This document shows positions 25,891-35,410 of a stretch of DNA of 64,000 nucleotides, piece by piece. Below the pieces are notes generated by a model that had not been told where the DNA came from, ran no database searches, and saw only the letters and a list, made by a program, of their open reading frames with translations. The stretch is from Mastigocoleus testarum BC008 (lineage in GTDB: Bacteria > Cyanobacteriota > Cyanobacteriia > Cyanobacteriales > Nostocaceae). The DNA lies in assembly GCF_001456025.1 (NCBI RefSeq), contig NZ_LMTZ01000095.1, positions 1 to 64,000 on the forward strand, in the 5' to 3' direction. How positions within the stretch are numbered: the first letter of the stretch is position 1; every line of letters begins with the position of its first letter. Made by a program: the position numbers and the translations under genes.

Positions 25891-28263
25891 TTAACTATTA
25901 TTTTCTGTAACCGGCTCAAAAATGACACAACGTCTCATCCAAGAGGGTTGTTCTTTTGTTACCCCAGGTGGTAAATCAATTCTAATTTTCTCCTGTAATC
26001 GAGATGGATCTATACCTCTTTGGAGTAACATTTTTTTGACATTTAAAGCTCTTTTAAGTGCAATTGTTTGAGAGTTTTGATTTGCAAGAGAGTTACTGTA
26101 ACCAATTATTTTGAGCTTTGTTGTAGGATATTTATTGAGAAATGATTGGACTTCTTTCAGTATGTCATCAATATTTCTAGGTAAAGTCGCTGAATCTGAT
26201 GAAAAGTAAATTCTTACTCCAACTTTTAAAGGTTTAACTTCAACTGCACTTGAGACAAATTTTACTCCCGGGATTTGCTCGAATGCTGCGATAATTTTTT
26301 TATTATCAGCAATTTGTCTAACACTACCTTTGATAATCACTTTATCATCAATAAAGTTAGTAGAAACGACTGTACCAGACATTTGATTCAAAATTTTGGT
26401 AACTCTTTCAACTTCAGCCTTCGCTAATATTGGATCTATTGGTATATCAACAGGAATAATTTTATTCTCAATAGACCAATTAGGTACTGCAGCTTTTGTA
26501 ATTTGCTCAGCTTTTTTACGAAGCCATTTGTTTGGTAATTTCCCAGTTAATTTTAGTTTTCCTTGGTTTTCTTTCACGTGCAAATTATAAATCGATAACT
26601 CTGGAGTAGAATCCAACGCAACCCTTATTTTGTCTTCTGTAAAACTAATAACTGCACTACGATATTCCCAAATTCCCCAAGGAATCCCGATCGCACTTAA
26701 AATGGTTAAGCTTAATATTAATAATGGAGATAATTTACTTTTTTTACTTTTATTACTTTCATTATTTTTATAGTTGCCTAATTTTTCTAAACTAGCGTTA
26801 ATTTCTGATGGAATAATTTCTAAGTTCCCATCAAATTTTTCTATAGATTTACCATACTTCTTAATAATAAAACAGAGAGTAGCTCGCATCTCTTTTATGA
26901 GTGATTTAGATGGTTCTCCATTTACAATTATTGCAAGATAACAATATCCTGCTACTTCTAAAATAATTTTGGATGCACCATAATCAATTTCACCTAGTTC
27001 AGAAATTTTTCCATTTTTAGTTATACATTCATTTGCAAATTCACGAATTGCAGTTAACATCCCAGCAACCATATCTGACTCTAAACGTTCTTCCTGTAAA
27101 GGTTGAATTTCTGAAATTAATAATCCAGAACCTTTATGGATCAAAAAGATTGCTTGAATGCTAAAACCGAGAGATTCTTTAACAATTAACTCCGCTTCTG
27201 AAACTCCCTGTAGTTTAGCTTTAATCTTACGGTTAATACCTCTGAAACTAAGGTTTTCTTCAATCTTCTCATTAATAGATTTAACTGTTTCTATCATATA
27301 TTTGGAAATAGTGTTTCCAATTACAGGATAAAGTGCATCAACAATTTTATCTTGCTCTATTTCAATCTGCTTTTTTATAGCTTCTCCTATTGTTGGTGCG
27401 AGAGCATTTGCAAGGTCTTCTAAACTAACATTCTCCAAAGCTGATGGAATTACAGTCGATAATGCTTCACCCATATTGACTGGGTGTTCTTTTCCTCTAG
27501 TTCTAATTAAATCATCAATAATTGGTGCGATCGCTTGAATAATATCTTCTTTAGATATAGATATTTTACGTCGTATAACTTCACTAAATAGTGGTAATAA
27601 TAAATTAATTAATTCATCATTATTATAAATTTTATTTTCTAATTTTAGAATACTATTTTGAATATTTTCATAACGAGTATTTAAGTCTGATATTTCTGGT
27701 CCAAATAATAGTTTCTGTAGCTTTTTAAATGCAATATTAGATTCTTCTTTATTAGTTATTTTAGAATATTTACCGTGAGAGTCATATTGATTATATTTTA
27801 AATCGGAGTTTGGTGTTTGGTTATTGATCGATTCTAATTCATTATGCGATGGGAGTTCAAAAATATTTGATTTATCAATTTCATCTAATACACTAATTTT
27901 ACTTAATATATTATTATCTAAAGGTTGAGAATCTGAGATAAAATGTGATTTCAGGTCTATCGCAGCTTCTAGATAATCTGTTGGTATATCATTTTCAAGA
28001 AATTGTGAATTTCTATCTACAGTATTGATATTTGCTTCCACTTCAGTCTCAGACAATTCTAAATTTATTACAGGCTTAGTTTGTATTGAAGCATGGTTAG
28101 ACGAATGTAAACTAACTGTTGATAAAACATTATTTGATGACAATGGTTCTGTTGAATCAACAATTTTTAATTCAACTAATAATTTAACAAAATCTTCTAA
28201 TTGCGCAGTTTCTTTTGAATCTATATCCATATTTGGAGAAGTAGATTCTTCTACTTGAGTCAT
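25891..28263 (-). CDS. Membrane protein linking a cytoplasmic region to periplasmic BON-like and OmpA domains
   Basis: The protein has 790 residues from ATG 28263. Residues 1-200 are polar and probably disordered. Residues 215-330 hold repeated amphipathic units (IIQAIAPIIDDLI, LANALAPTIGEAI, IVDALYPVIGNTI). Residues about 355-475 look like a longin/roadblock-type fold (SIQAIFLIHKGSGLLISEIQ, then YCYLAIIVNGEPS). A single membrane helix lies at 511-533. After it come two BON-like domains (about 540-600 and 612-677) and a C-terminal OmpA-like peptidoglycan-binding domain (about 682-786: VRIYFSSDSATLP, KLKIIGYSNSLANQNSQTIA, RALNVKKMLLQRGI). The cytoplasmic half is a natural candidate partner for the adjacent Ras-like GTPase. 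The roadblock call is tentative. Confidence 0.82.
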   Translation of the reverse strand: MTQVEESTSPNMDIDSKETAQLEDFVKLLVELKIVDSTEPLSSNNVLSTVSLHSSNHASIQTKPVINLELSETEVEANINTVDRNSQFLENDIPTDYLEAAIDLKSHFISDSQPLDNNILSKISVLDEIDKSNIFELPSHNELESINNQTPNSDLKYNQYDSHGKYSKITNKEESNIAFKKLQKLLFGPEISDLNTRYENIQNSILKLENKIYNNDELINLLLPLFSEVIRRKISISKEDIIQAIAPIIDDLIRTRGKEHPVNMGEALSTVIPSALENVSLEDLANALAPTIGEAIKKQIEIEQDKIVDALYPVIGNTISKYMIETVKSINEKIEENLSFRGINRKIKAKLQGVSEAELIVKESLGFSIQAIFLIHKGSGLLISEIQPLQEERLESDMVAGMLTAIREFANECITKNGKISELGEIDYGASKIILEVAGYCYLAIIVNGEPSKSLIKEMRATLCFIIKKYGKSIEKFDGNLEIIPSEINASLEKLGNYKNNESNKSKKSKLSPLLILSLTILSAIGIPWGIWEYRSAVISFTEDKIRVALDSTPELSIYNLHVKENQGKLKLTGKLPNKWLRKKAEQITKAAVPNWSIENKIIPVDIPIDPILAKAEVERVTKILNQMSGTVVSTNFIDDKVIIKGSVRQIADNKKIIAAFEQIPGVKFVSSAVEVKPLKVGVRIYFSSDSATLPRNIDDILKEVQSFLNKYPTTKLKIIGYSNSLANQNSQTIALKRALNVKKMLLQRGIDPSRLQEKIRIDLPPGVTKEQPSWMRRCVIFEPVTENNS

Positions 28264-28343
28264 ATTTATATACCAATTTATATACTAAATATTTAAATAT
28301 TGAATAGTTAACAGTTAACAGCTTAACTGCCAACTATTTTGAT

Positions 28344-29003
28344 TTAAGAACTCAAATCGTTAGATCTATGAGAACGACCCAATATATCAGAAAATTTTTC
28401 TTCGTTTGCTTTCAATATTGGAGTTGAGTTATAACCATTGATTTCATCGCTTGCTTCTCGTAACATTGGGATAAATTCTGTTTCTTTTAAGCGCATTCCC
28501 AAAGCAAATAAAGTTTCAGCAATATCATCTTTAGAGACTTTAGTTTTACTTAATTGGGAAAAATGTTTTTCCATTTCTTCCAAAACTAAATCTCTCAGTG
28601 CTTTAATCTCATCTTCTAACTGCATTTTTGTTTGGGATCCTTCTTGACGCACCGAAGTTGTTTGAATATCTAATGCTTCATCAAGGGACTGGATACTGCT
28701 GGAAAATTTACGATTTAATCTATCTACTTGCTGACGTAAATCTACAGATTCTTCTTGAGTCGTCAAAGCTATAGATTTTATTTTTTTATCTAATGCTTCT
28801 GTTACAGCTTTTATTTCGATACTAAAACTGGATTTGAGTTGTTCAACCTGGGAGTGCATTTCTTGCTGTAAGCGCGATATATCTGATTCTAGTTGAACAA
28901 AGCGGTTTTCATAGTCTCTAATTTGTGCACCAAAAATGATATCTCGGATTTGGTCAATATTACCGAGCCGTTCGCGTACTTCTTCCCTGGTTTGAAAAGT
29001 CAT
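28344..29003 (-). CDS. Coiled-coil protein
   Basis: The protein has 219 residues from ATG 29003. Residues 15-165 are heptad-rich coiled coil (YENRFVQLESDISRLQQEMH, VDLRQQVDRLNRKFSSSIQS, LEDEIKALRDLVLEEMEKHF). The tail carries KVSKDDIAETLFALGMRLKE. No membrane segment is present. It is the first gene of the minus-strand run, 80 bp upstream of the OmpA-domain gene, suggesting a structural or scaffolding partner of that protein. The family is not recognised by name. Confidence 0.8.
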   Translation of the reverse strand: MTFQTREEVRERLGNIDQIRDIIFGAQIRDYENRFVQLESDISRLQQEMHSQVEQLKSSFSIEIKAVTEALDKKIKSIALTTQEESVDLRQQVDRLNRKFSSSIQSLDEALDIQTTSVRQEGSQTKMQLEDEIKALRDLVLEEMEKHFSQLSKTKVSKDDIAETLFALGMRLKETEFIPMLREASDEINGYNSTPILKANEEKFSDILGRSHRSNDLSS

Positions 29004-29432
29004 AGATTATACTCTTATGTTATCTTTAGTAAGCGAAGATTAGGAGGTCATGGGGATCGATGCACAAACAATTTCTGCATCGAAGATTAGAACAAATCAG
29101 ACCAGCTAAACCGCTCGCTGCTTTCTAAGCTATAGATTTAGTATTCCCACTTTTATCTTATATGTTTCAACAATGCCGTAATTTCTCTAGGGCTATTTTT
29201 TTAGTAATAAATAAAACTAGAAAGTAATAAACCTAGGAATTAACACTGGGAAGAAAATAAAATTTCATGATTTTTAATAAATATGGAAAAATCATTCACT
29301 CTTATATTTCCACAAAGTATGACGTAGCGTACCGATTAAAATTGATCGACAGAGTTATCTTTGAGATTTAATAGTAAATCTTTAGTTGAAGTTTTGCAAA
29401 TTTATTATCTTATTTAAGATTAAGAGATTATC
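29004..29432. other. Divergent promoter region of the signalling module
   Basis: About 430 AT-rich bases between the minus-strand coiled-coil/OmpA/GTPase/kinase run and the plus-strand PATAN regulator. The two transcripts must start here. I see no clear operator or -10/-35 pair that I would defend. Confidence 0.5.
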
Positions 29433-30641
29433 ATGTCGCATTCACAGCCAAATTTTTATACAGATCCAATAGAAGAAATTAAAATTTGTACTCAACTTAA
29501 ATATACGGGGAAATTAGAAATTAAATCTCAGAATAAACAGAAATGGAGTTTTTACTATAGATTTGGACGCATTATTTGGGCGACTGGAGGAACTCATCCT
29601 CATCGGCGTTGGCGCAGATTAATGACAAAATATTGTCCTCAAATTAATCTCGATAGAATTAAGTTAACTGCTGAGCAAGTTGCTCTTGAATATTGGGACT
29701 ATAAATTACTTATAAATATATATAAAAGAGAAGAAGTAGAACCCAGACAAGTAGATGCGATCGCTAAAAATATTGTTGCAGAGTTATTATTTGAAGTTAT
29801 ACAACAAGCAAACTTCAGTTTTATTCGTTGCGACCGAAAACCTAAAGTTGTACTCAATGTCCCAATTAATTTTATTAGTACTAAAGTTTTTTTAACACGT
29901 ATGGAACGTGAATGGGAAGATTGGTCTGACGCTGGTTTAGCTTCCTTTTCTCCTAACTTATCACCTATGTTAAGAGAACAAGAGTTATTCAAAAAAGAGA
30001 TTAATCCAGAACTATATACTAACTTAGCTCCCTTACTGAATGGACAGAATACCCTCCAAGATTTAGCTTTAAAACTAAATTCTGATGTTCTTAAAGTTGC
30101 TTCAGATTTAATACCATTTGTTCTCAAAGAATTAATTATACTTAACAAAATTTCAGATTTACCATTACCTACTGAAGCAAAAAATAAAGAAAAGAAAAAA
30201 CCTTCCAATTCTATTTCATCTAAGAAATCTAAACAACCTTTAATTGCTTGTATAGATGATAGCTTACAAATATGTAAAACCATGGAGAAAATCATCACAT
30301 CAAATGATATGGATTTTCTTAAAATACAGGATACAATCCAAGCCTTACCAATTTTAATTCAACATAAACCTGACATGATTTTCTTAGATTTAATGATGCC
30401 AGTAGTTAATGGATATGAAGTTTGTTCTCAAATTAGAAGAGTATCTGAATTTGCAAAAACACCTGTCATTATCTTAACCGGTAGTGATGGATTGTTTGAC
30501 CGAATTCGTGCTAAGGTTGTTGGTTCTACTGATTTTATAACTAAACCTATAGTTACAGATAAAGTCATGGCAGTTATACGTAAATATCTGCCTAAATCTA
30601 TAGTTAAAAGTAATTCGACTAATAAAATGCAAAAACTGTAA
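29433..30641 (+). CDS. PatA-type response regulator (PATAN + receiver domain)
   Basis: The protein has 402 residues from ATG 29433. The N-terminal 240 residues follow the PATAN pattern of cyanobacterial PatA: LKYTGKLEIKSQNKQKWSFY, YRFGRIIWATGGTHPHRRWR, a helical insertion, then IVAELLFEVIQQANFSF. A Lys/Ser-rich linker (about 245-268) leads to a receiver domain with acidic pocket CIDD (about 273-276), phospho-acceptor Asp319 (IFLDLMMP), Thr/Ser in ILTGSD and Lys in TKP. There is no DNA-binding output, so it acts through protein contacts. It is divergent from the kinase/GTPase run and a likely phosphotransfer target. PatA itself affects heterocyst pattern in Anabaena, but orthology is not claimed. 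Confidence 0.88.
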   Translation: MSHSQPNFYTDPIEEIKICTQLKYTGKLEIKSQNKQKWSFYYRFGRIIWATGGTHPHRRWRRLMTKYCPQINLDRIKLTAEQVALEYWDYKLLINIYKREEVEPRQVDAIAKNIVAELLFEVIQQANFSFIRCDRKPKVVLNVPINFISTKVFLTRMEREWEDWSDAGLASFSPNLSPMLREQELFKKEINPELYTNLAPLLNGQNTLQDLALKLNSDVLKVASDLIPFVLKELIILNKISDLPLPTEAKNKEKKKPSNSISSKKSKQPLIACIDDSLQICKTMEKIITSNDMDFLKIQDTIQALPILIQHKPDMIFLDLMMPVVNGYEVCSQIRRVSEFAKTPVIILTGSDGLFDRIRAKVVGSTDFITKPIVTDKVMAVIRKYLPKSIVKSNSTNKMQKL

Positions 30642-30908
30642 AAATTGATTTTACGTTCGTGCAAAGATGACATATTCATAATCATTTCTATCTCAAGATA
30701 AGAAATTAAAAACTTATAATCTAGTAAAGAACAGAGGATATTTAGTGTGTTTGTGCAGATTTGGGTTATCCCTGTATCTCATTCTCTTTCATTAGATTTT
30801 AAGTAAGTATTTCCCTTGCTACATTTAATGTATTATTTATGATTTACTAGTATAGTATTTTACTTTTATTTGGCTTTGACGAGTAAAACTACAGTTAAAT
30901 CAATTAAT

Positions 30909-31685
30909 ATGGTAGATAGCATGAGCCAACCATTAACTATTCAAGAACTAGTAATCGTTGTTGCGGCGAAAAACCAAAACCCTTCTATTTTAAATCCAGA
31001 TTTTCTCAAATATAGCGGTATTGTCCCTGCAGAATGGGAATTTGCTGGAAAGCCAGTATTCAGCAATAATTTTACGCGTATTAGCTTTAAAAATGGTGTC
31101 AGCATTGTAGGTGAACCTAATAGAGTGATTTTTGCCGAACCAATTGCGGATAAAACAACAGCAACTGTTTCAGTTGCAAAGATTGCTCAAAAATATGCTC
31201 AAGTATTACCTAATATGGATTTTCAAGCGATAGGGATTAATCCTAGAGGCTTTGTTGCTTTTACTATGGAGGATGCAGCTCGCAACTTTATTACCAAGCA
31301 TCTATTATCTGAGGGTGCTTGGAAAGAGGAAGGGGAAGTACCCATGCAAGCATCTTTAAATTTGGTTTATAAATTACAAGATATTCCCGTTGCTTTAAAT
31401 ATCACTCAAGCTGAGTTGCGTCAAAAAGATAAAGCTATTCCAATTGTGATTTTTAGCGGTAATTTCAGTCATCAAATTACTGGTAATAACTCGGAGGAAA
31501 AACTCAGTTTCATTACTCAAACTATTGAAAATTGGTTTAGTGATGTTACCACTTTTTCCAATTTAGTTAACAATAAATTTATGGCAGGCGTAGATAGTAA
31601 TATTGCACTGACAAAAATAGTTCAAGGAATTCCTGAAGCTAATCCTGAAGGATCTGATATCTTTGCTGTTGGTGCAGGAGCTTAG
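30909..31685 (+). CDS. Conserved hypothetical protein
   Basis: The frame opens at TTG 30870. ATG 30909 (MVDSMSQPLTIQELVI) or ATG 30921 (MSQPLTIQ) is more likely, and I use the former. The product is about 258 residues, soluble, with FLKYSGIVPAEWEFAGKPVF, FKNGVSIVGEPNRVIFAEPI, and MDFQAIGINPRGFVAF. It has no signal peptide or membrane segment. The sequence looks well constrained and I have the impression of a conserved cyanobacterial family of unknown function, but I cannot name a domain. A strong hairpin follows the stop. Confidence 0.7.
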   Translation: MVDSMSQPLTIQELVIVVAAKNQNPSILNPDFLKYSGIVPAEWEFAGKPVFSNNFTRISFKNGVSIVGEPNRVIFAEPIADKTTATVSVAKIAQKYAQVLPNMDFQAIGINPRGFVAFTMEDAARNFITKHLLSEGAWKEEGEVPMQASLNLVYKLQDIPVALNITQAELRQKDKAIPIVIFSGNFSHQITGNNSEEKLSFITQTIENWFSDVTTFSNLVNNKFMAGVDSNIALTKIVQGIPEANPEGSDIFAVGAGA

Positions 31686-31695
31686 CTAAGAATTT

Positions 31696-31735
31696 ACAAA
31701 TAATGTTACAAATTGTTTTTTGTAACATTATTTGT
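31696..31735. terminator. Long hairpin terminator
   Basis: A near-perfect stem of about 16 bp (ACAAATAATGTTACAA against TTGTAACATTATTTGT) around a T-rich loop, 10 bp after the stop of the gene ending at 31685. It is AT-rich and has no long T tract after it, but the length makes it a likely transcript end. Confidence 0.6.
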
Positions 31736-31793
31736 AGTAAGGGCGCACTTTAATGCGTCCTGAAGATTCAAATTAAATTATATCCCTTCATAG

Positions 31794-32567
31794 TTAAGGT
31801 ACTACAGCGCCAGTTATCAACGCAGTAATGTATTCTGGTGCAGCTAGATGACAGTAATGTACGCCCTTTCTTTCGGGTCCAATGGAGACAAATGGTGGTA
31901 CAGTTCTGGGTACAGGTAGGGATTTTGCTTGCAAGTGGAGCAATCCGTCATTACCTAAATACGCCAAGTCTGGGGGAAATGGGTTTAGCCACTCTGGACC
32001 ATTAGTAGCAACTATATCAGGTTCAAGAATAACCTCGTCTTGTTCGAAGGCTAAATTCTTTATATTCCTGATTTTCAGTTTAGAGAAGACTTTTTTGAGG
32101 ATCCGCTTGTGGATATTACGACAGCTGGACCCAGATACTGCTGCATCTTCCCCATAAAAAAACTTGATAGCATCAGCGCTCTTCATTTTACAGGAAATAA
32201 TCTCTGGATAAGTTCTCCCAGTATTTGGGTAAGTTCCGTAGGTGACAAGTTGCTGCGTTGTCAACGGTAACATATCACCATCAGGACTCTCGAAAGGGGT
32301 AGCAAAAGAGTTTACAAATGAGTTGAAATCACTTTGCACCACATTAATAGCTTTGATTTTGGTTTGAGCAATAATTTTCTGAGCGTATCGACAAAATCTC
32401 TTGGTTTTTAGGCTTGAGTAAAAGTGATTGTGGCGAGAAAAACTTGAATTGTCATCATCAGCACGGACAATTTTGAAGAAGGGAAAAGGGAAAGAAATGA
32501 CAATGCTAACCGCGATCGAAAGCATCAACCAACTTTTCTTCTTCGGAATTATATGTCGTGCTGGCAT
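31794..32567 (-). CDS. Exported hypothetical protein
   Basis: The protein has 257 residues from ATG 32567. A signal sequence is clear: PKKKSWLMLSIAVSIVISFP with cleavage plausible near VRADDD (about residue 36). The mature part has five Cys (FCRYA, ISCKM, GSSCRNIH, HYCHLA and neighbours) and ends YITALITGAVVP. I recognise no catalytic motif or family. It is convergent with the gene ending at 31685, with no close neighbour upstream. Confidence 0.65.
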   Translation of the reverse strand: MPARHIIPKKKSWLMLSIAVSIVISFPFPFFKIVRADDDNSSFSRHNHFYSSLKTKRFCRYAQKIIAQTKIKAINVVQSDFNSFVNSFATPFESPDGDMLPLTTQQLVTYGTYPNTGRTYPEIISCKMKSADAIKFFYGEDAAVSGSSCRNIHKRILKKVFSKLKIRNIKNLAFEQDEVILEPDIVATNGPEWLNPFPPDLAYLGNDGLLHLQAKSLPVPRTVPPFVSIGPERKGVHYCHLAAPEYITALITGAVVP

Positions 32568-32819
32568 ATTTCGACTTCCTGGCTCTCTATGAAATGATTA
32601 AATCATGAAGTTTACATCATTAGTCTGAGCATAATAATTCTCAATATTGGTTTACTTAATGCCTGTAACTAATATCAATTTCTTTTAAGATTGCTACACT
32701 TAGAACGCGGTAAGCTGAACCCTTATAAAAGGGAACAGGGAATAGAGAACAGGGAACAGAGTTTATGCAAAAAACTTGGATTTACAGCCGATTTGTAAAC
32801 CTGATTTTATCCTAATATA

Positions 32820-34268
32820 TCAAGCGATTAATTCTTTCTGCTGTTTGTATAATCCCTTAAACAAACGCTGCTGGACTTTATGATCGACAATTGGTTCGGG
32901 ATAACTAACAGCCTGACGCTCCAAAGGTGTAATATTACCAGTTAACAAACATCTTGTATCGAAAGATCTTAACTCAGAAACCCATTGACGAATATATTCC
33001 CCTTCTGGATCGAATTTCTGGGCTTGGGAAGCCGGATTAAAAATCCGCACTGGTTTGGGATCCATTCCACTAGAAGCACTCCACTGCCAACCACCATTAT
33101 TAGCAGATAAATCCCCATCAATTAATCGTTGCATAAAATATTTTTCTCCCCATTGGGGATTAAGTAGCAAATCTTTAGTTAAAAAACTCGCCACAATCAT
33201 CCGACAGCGATTATGCATCCATCCCGTTTCATTTAACTGACGCATTGCTGCATCGACGATAGGATAACCAGTTTTTCCCTCACACCAAGCTTGAAAATGT
33301 TTTTCATTGCTCTCCCAAGGAAAATTCTTGAAGGTATCGCGATAAGCACCTGAAGCTAATTCAGGGAAATTGTACATCGCATGTTGATAAAACTCCCGCC
33401 AAGCAATTTCTTTTTGCCAAGTTTCAATATTAGCTTTTGTTTCATCGCTTCGACTATTCTCTAAAGCTTCCACTGTTGCTTCCCAAACTGTGCGAATACT
33501 AATTACACCAAATTTTAGGGCTGGACTTAGTAATGATGTTCCTGGAACTGCGGGAAAATTTCGTTGTTCTTGATATTCGTTAATCGCACTGTAACAAAAC
33601 TCTTCCAACTGTTCTTGGGCTGCGATTTCTCCTGGAGCAATAATTAGTTCTCCTTCCCATTCATATCCTAAATCCTTCGCTGATGGTAATTCTACAGTTC
33701 CATTTTGTTGAGCAATTTCCTGTTCGACTTCTGTCAAATTTTCCAAGGACGCCAAATTTTCTATATCTTGTGGAAATACTTTTGGTTTTTGACTCCAATT
33801 TCTCCAAAAAGGTGTGTAAACCGTGTAAACTCCACCGGAACCACTGCGAATATCTTCTGGTGCGTGTAAGAGTTGATCCCAATTTTTACTTTCGGGGTAT
33901 TCAATACCCTTTTCTTTAAGAGCGTCAATTACCGTACGATCTCGTTCTTGGGAATAGGGTTCCACATCCCAATTCCACAATACAGCACGAGCGTTTAATG
34001 CTGATGCTAACTTGGGTATTGATTCTGTAGGCTTCCCGTAAAGTATTAGTAATTGACTTCCTGCTTGAGTGTATTTTTCTTGTAGCGATCGCAAACAGCC
34101 AATCATATAAGTTACCCGCACAGAAGCAACATCATCTGCTTTGAGAATATTTGGGTCTAAACAAAATAACCCAACAACTTTAGAACTTTTAGCGATCGCC
34201 TTTGCAAGTCCCGTATTATCAGCAAGACGCAGATCTCGACGATGCCAAAATAAAATTAAGTTAGACAT
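32820..34268 (-). CDS. phrB: Deoxyribodipyrimidine photolyase (class I CPD type)
   Basis: The protein has 482 residues from ATG 34268. It repairs UV-made pyrimidine dimers using blue light, with FADH- as the catalytic cofactor. The N-terminal antenna domain starts LILFWHRRDLRLADNTGLAK. The FAD domain has KFGVISIRTVWEA, WQKEIAWREFYQHAMYNFPE, GYPIVDAAMRQLNETGWMHN and RCRMIVASFLTKDLL. It continues with NNGGWQWSASSGMDPKPVRI and FNPASQAQKFDPEGEYIRQW. These are the standard class I photolyase blocks, and the Asn-rich WQW segment fits photolyase rather than plant cryptochrome. It is a single gene. Confidence 0.95.
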   Translation of the reverse strand: MSNLILFWHRRDLRLADNTGLAKAIAKSSKVVGLFCLDPNILKADDVASVRVTYMIGCLRSLQEKYTQAGSQLLILYGKPTESIPKLASALNARAVLWNWDVEPYSQERDRTVIDALKEKGIEYPESKNWDQLLHAPEDIRSGSGGVYTVYTPFWRNWSQKPKVFPQDIENLASLENLTEVEQEIAQQNGTVELPSAKDLGYEWEGELIIAPGEIAAQEQLEEFCYSAINEYQEQRNFPAVPGTSLLSPALKFGVISIRTVWEATVEALENSRSDETKANIETWQKEIAWREFYQHAMYNFPELASGAYRDTFKNFPWESNEKHFQAWCEGKTGYPIVDAAMRQLNETGWMHNRCRMIVASFLTKDLLLNPQWGEKYFMQRLIDGDLSANNGGWQWSASSGMDPKPVRIFNPASQAQKFDPEGEYIRQWVSELRSFDTRCLLTGNITPLERQAVSYPEPIVDHKVQQRLFKGLYKQQKELIA

Positions 34269-34384
34269 AACTTACATAGTCCTTTTGTACTACATAAGTG
34301 ACCATCCTACCAAAAAGTTTTACTGCAAACGCGACTAAATTCTAGGAAATTAAATTCTATGACCTCAAATTCTGAGAAACTATA

Positions 34385-34525
<141 letters not shown>

Positions 34526-34594
34526 TAAACCTGCTTTACCCCCAAAATAGGGGGTAATTGGGGGTTTTCTAATTTATCTCTCGACTTAAAATCA

Positions 34595-34621
34595 AAAAGG
34601 ATACTTTGAGAACATCCTTTT
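34595..34621 (-). terminator. Intrinsic terminator after the CAAD gene
   Basis: The perfect 8-bp stem AAAAGGAT / ATCCTTTT (34595-34602 with 34614-34621) encloses an 11-base loop. Read on the minus strand it is followed by TTTTTGATTTT. It lies 10 bp beyond the stop of the CAAD gene. Confidence 0.75.
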
Positions 34622-34630
34622 AAAGTTAAT

Positions 34631-35095
34631 TCAAGAGCTTTTAGTTTTTTTGTTCAGAAATTGTTCTACAAGTCCGTTAATTTGTAATCTCAACTCTTCC
34701 CGAGTGGAACCTTTGAGTAAATAACGAAAAGCAAACCAAACCACATAGCAACCGCCAATTAATTCCAAAATTGGTTCTACTAAAGGTATCTCATTTAAAG
34801 CCGAGAATACAGCAACTAAGATTTTGAGTAATATAGCAACTGTGACGATTAAAACAATACTAACGATGGGAGTCTGGAATTTTTTGTAAGTTTCACCGAC
34901 ACGAGTAGGTATTTCTCCCAAAAAATCTGCAATGTTTTTGGCAATCAACTGCCGTTTGGTGTCAGACTTTGATTCAGAGCTTGAATCTACAGGTTGGGTC
35001 GCTAACTCAGAGTTCCCAGCGGAAGCTTCAACGATTGAAGTATCCTCTTGTGCTGCTGTTTCAGCTGTTTCTGGCTGTTGTGATAGATCTTCCAT
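34631..35095 (-). CDS. CAAD/CURT1-domain thylakoid membrane protein
   Basis: The protein has 154 residues from ATG 35095. The first 55 are acidic and low-complexity. Then comes the CAAD domain: IADFLGEIPTRVGETYKKFQ amphipathic helix, two membrane helices (PIVSIVLIVTVAILLKILVA and PILELIGGCYVVWFAFRYLL), and a C-terminal amphipathic helix, REELRLQINGLVEQFLNKK. The domain was named from aminoacyl-tRNA synthetases of cyanobacteria and is shared with CURT1/CurT proteins that curve thylakoid membranes. Here it stands alone, so a role in membrane organisation is the best guess. A terminator follows. Confidence 0.85.
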   Translation of the reverse strand: MEDLSQQPETAETAAQEDTSIVEASAGNSELATQPVDSSSESKSDTKRQLIAKNIADFLGEIPTRVGETYKKFQTPIVSIVLIVTVAILLKILVAVFSALNEIPLVEPILELIGGCYVVWFAFRYLLKGSTREELRLQINGLVEQFLNKKTKSS

Positions 35096-35280
35096 GATTT
35101 TCCCTGCTTTAAAACTGTCGAGATAATTTTTTATTTGTTCATAATTTTTATTAGCATTTTTTTGCTAAATTTTTCACTCTTAACTGGAAATTATTTATAT
35201 GTCTATCAATAGGTGTAGTTAGATGATTTTTAGTTAAATTCAATTGACAGATAATTAATTTTATAGTGTTCATATAATTA

Positions 35281-35315
35281 AAATAAAAAACCCAGATTCT
35301 CAAAGAAAATGGGTG
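35281..35315 (-). terminator. Intrinsic terminator after the YdcF gene
   Basis: Read on the minus strand: ACCCA then TTTTCTTTGAGAATC then TGGGT (35314-35290), with an inner TTCT/AGAA pairing, followed directly by TTTTTTATTT. It lies about 95 bp beyond the YdcF stop. Confidence 0.7.
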
Positions 35316-35410
35316 TTAACTGTATGTAAAATAATTGTTTAAGTATTTACTCTAGCAATTGACATGTATAATTGATGCCTGAAAAATAATATTTCGTAAT
35401 TTAACAATTT

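Noticed and set aside
29699..30298. 199-residue minus-strand ORF inside the PATAN-receiver gene
   Set aside because: It is antisense to a well-supported gene with all receiver motifs. The antisense frame shows no domain and an odd Ser/Leu-rich composition.
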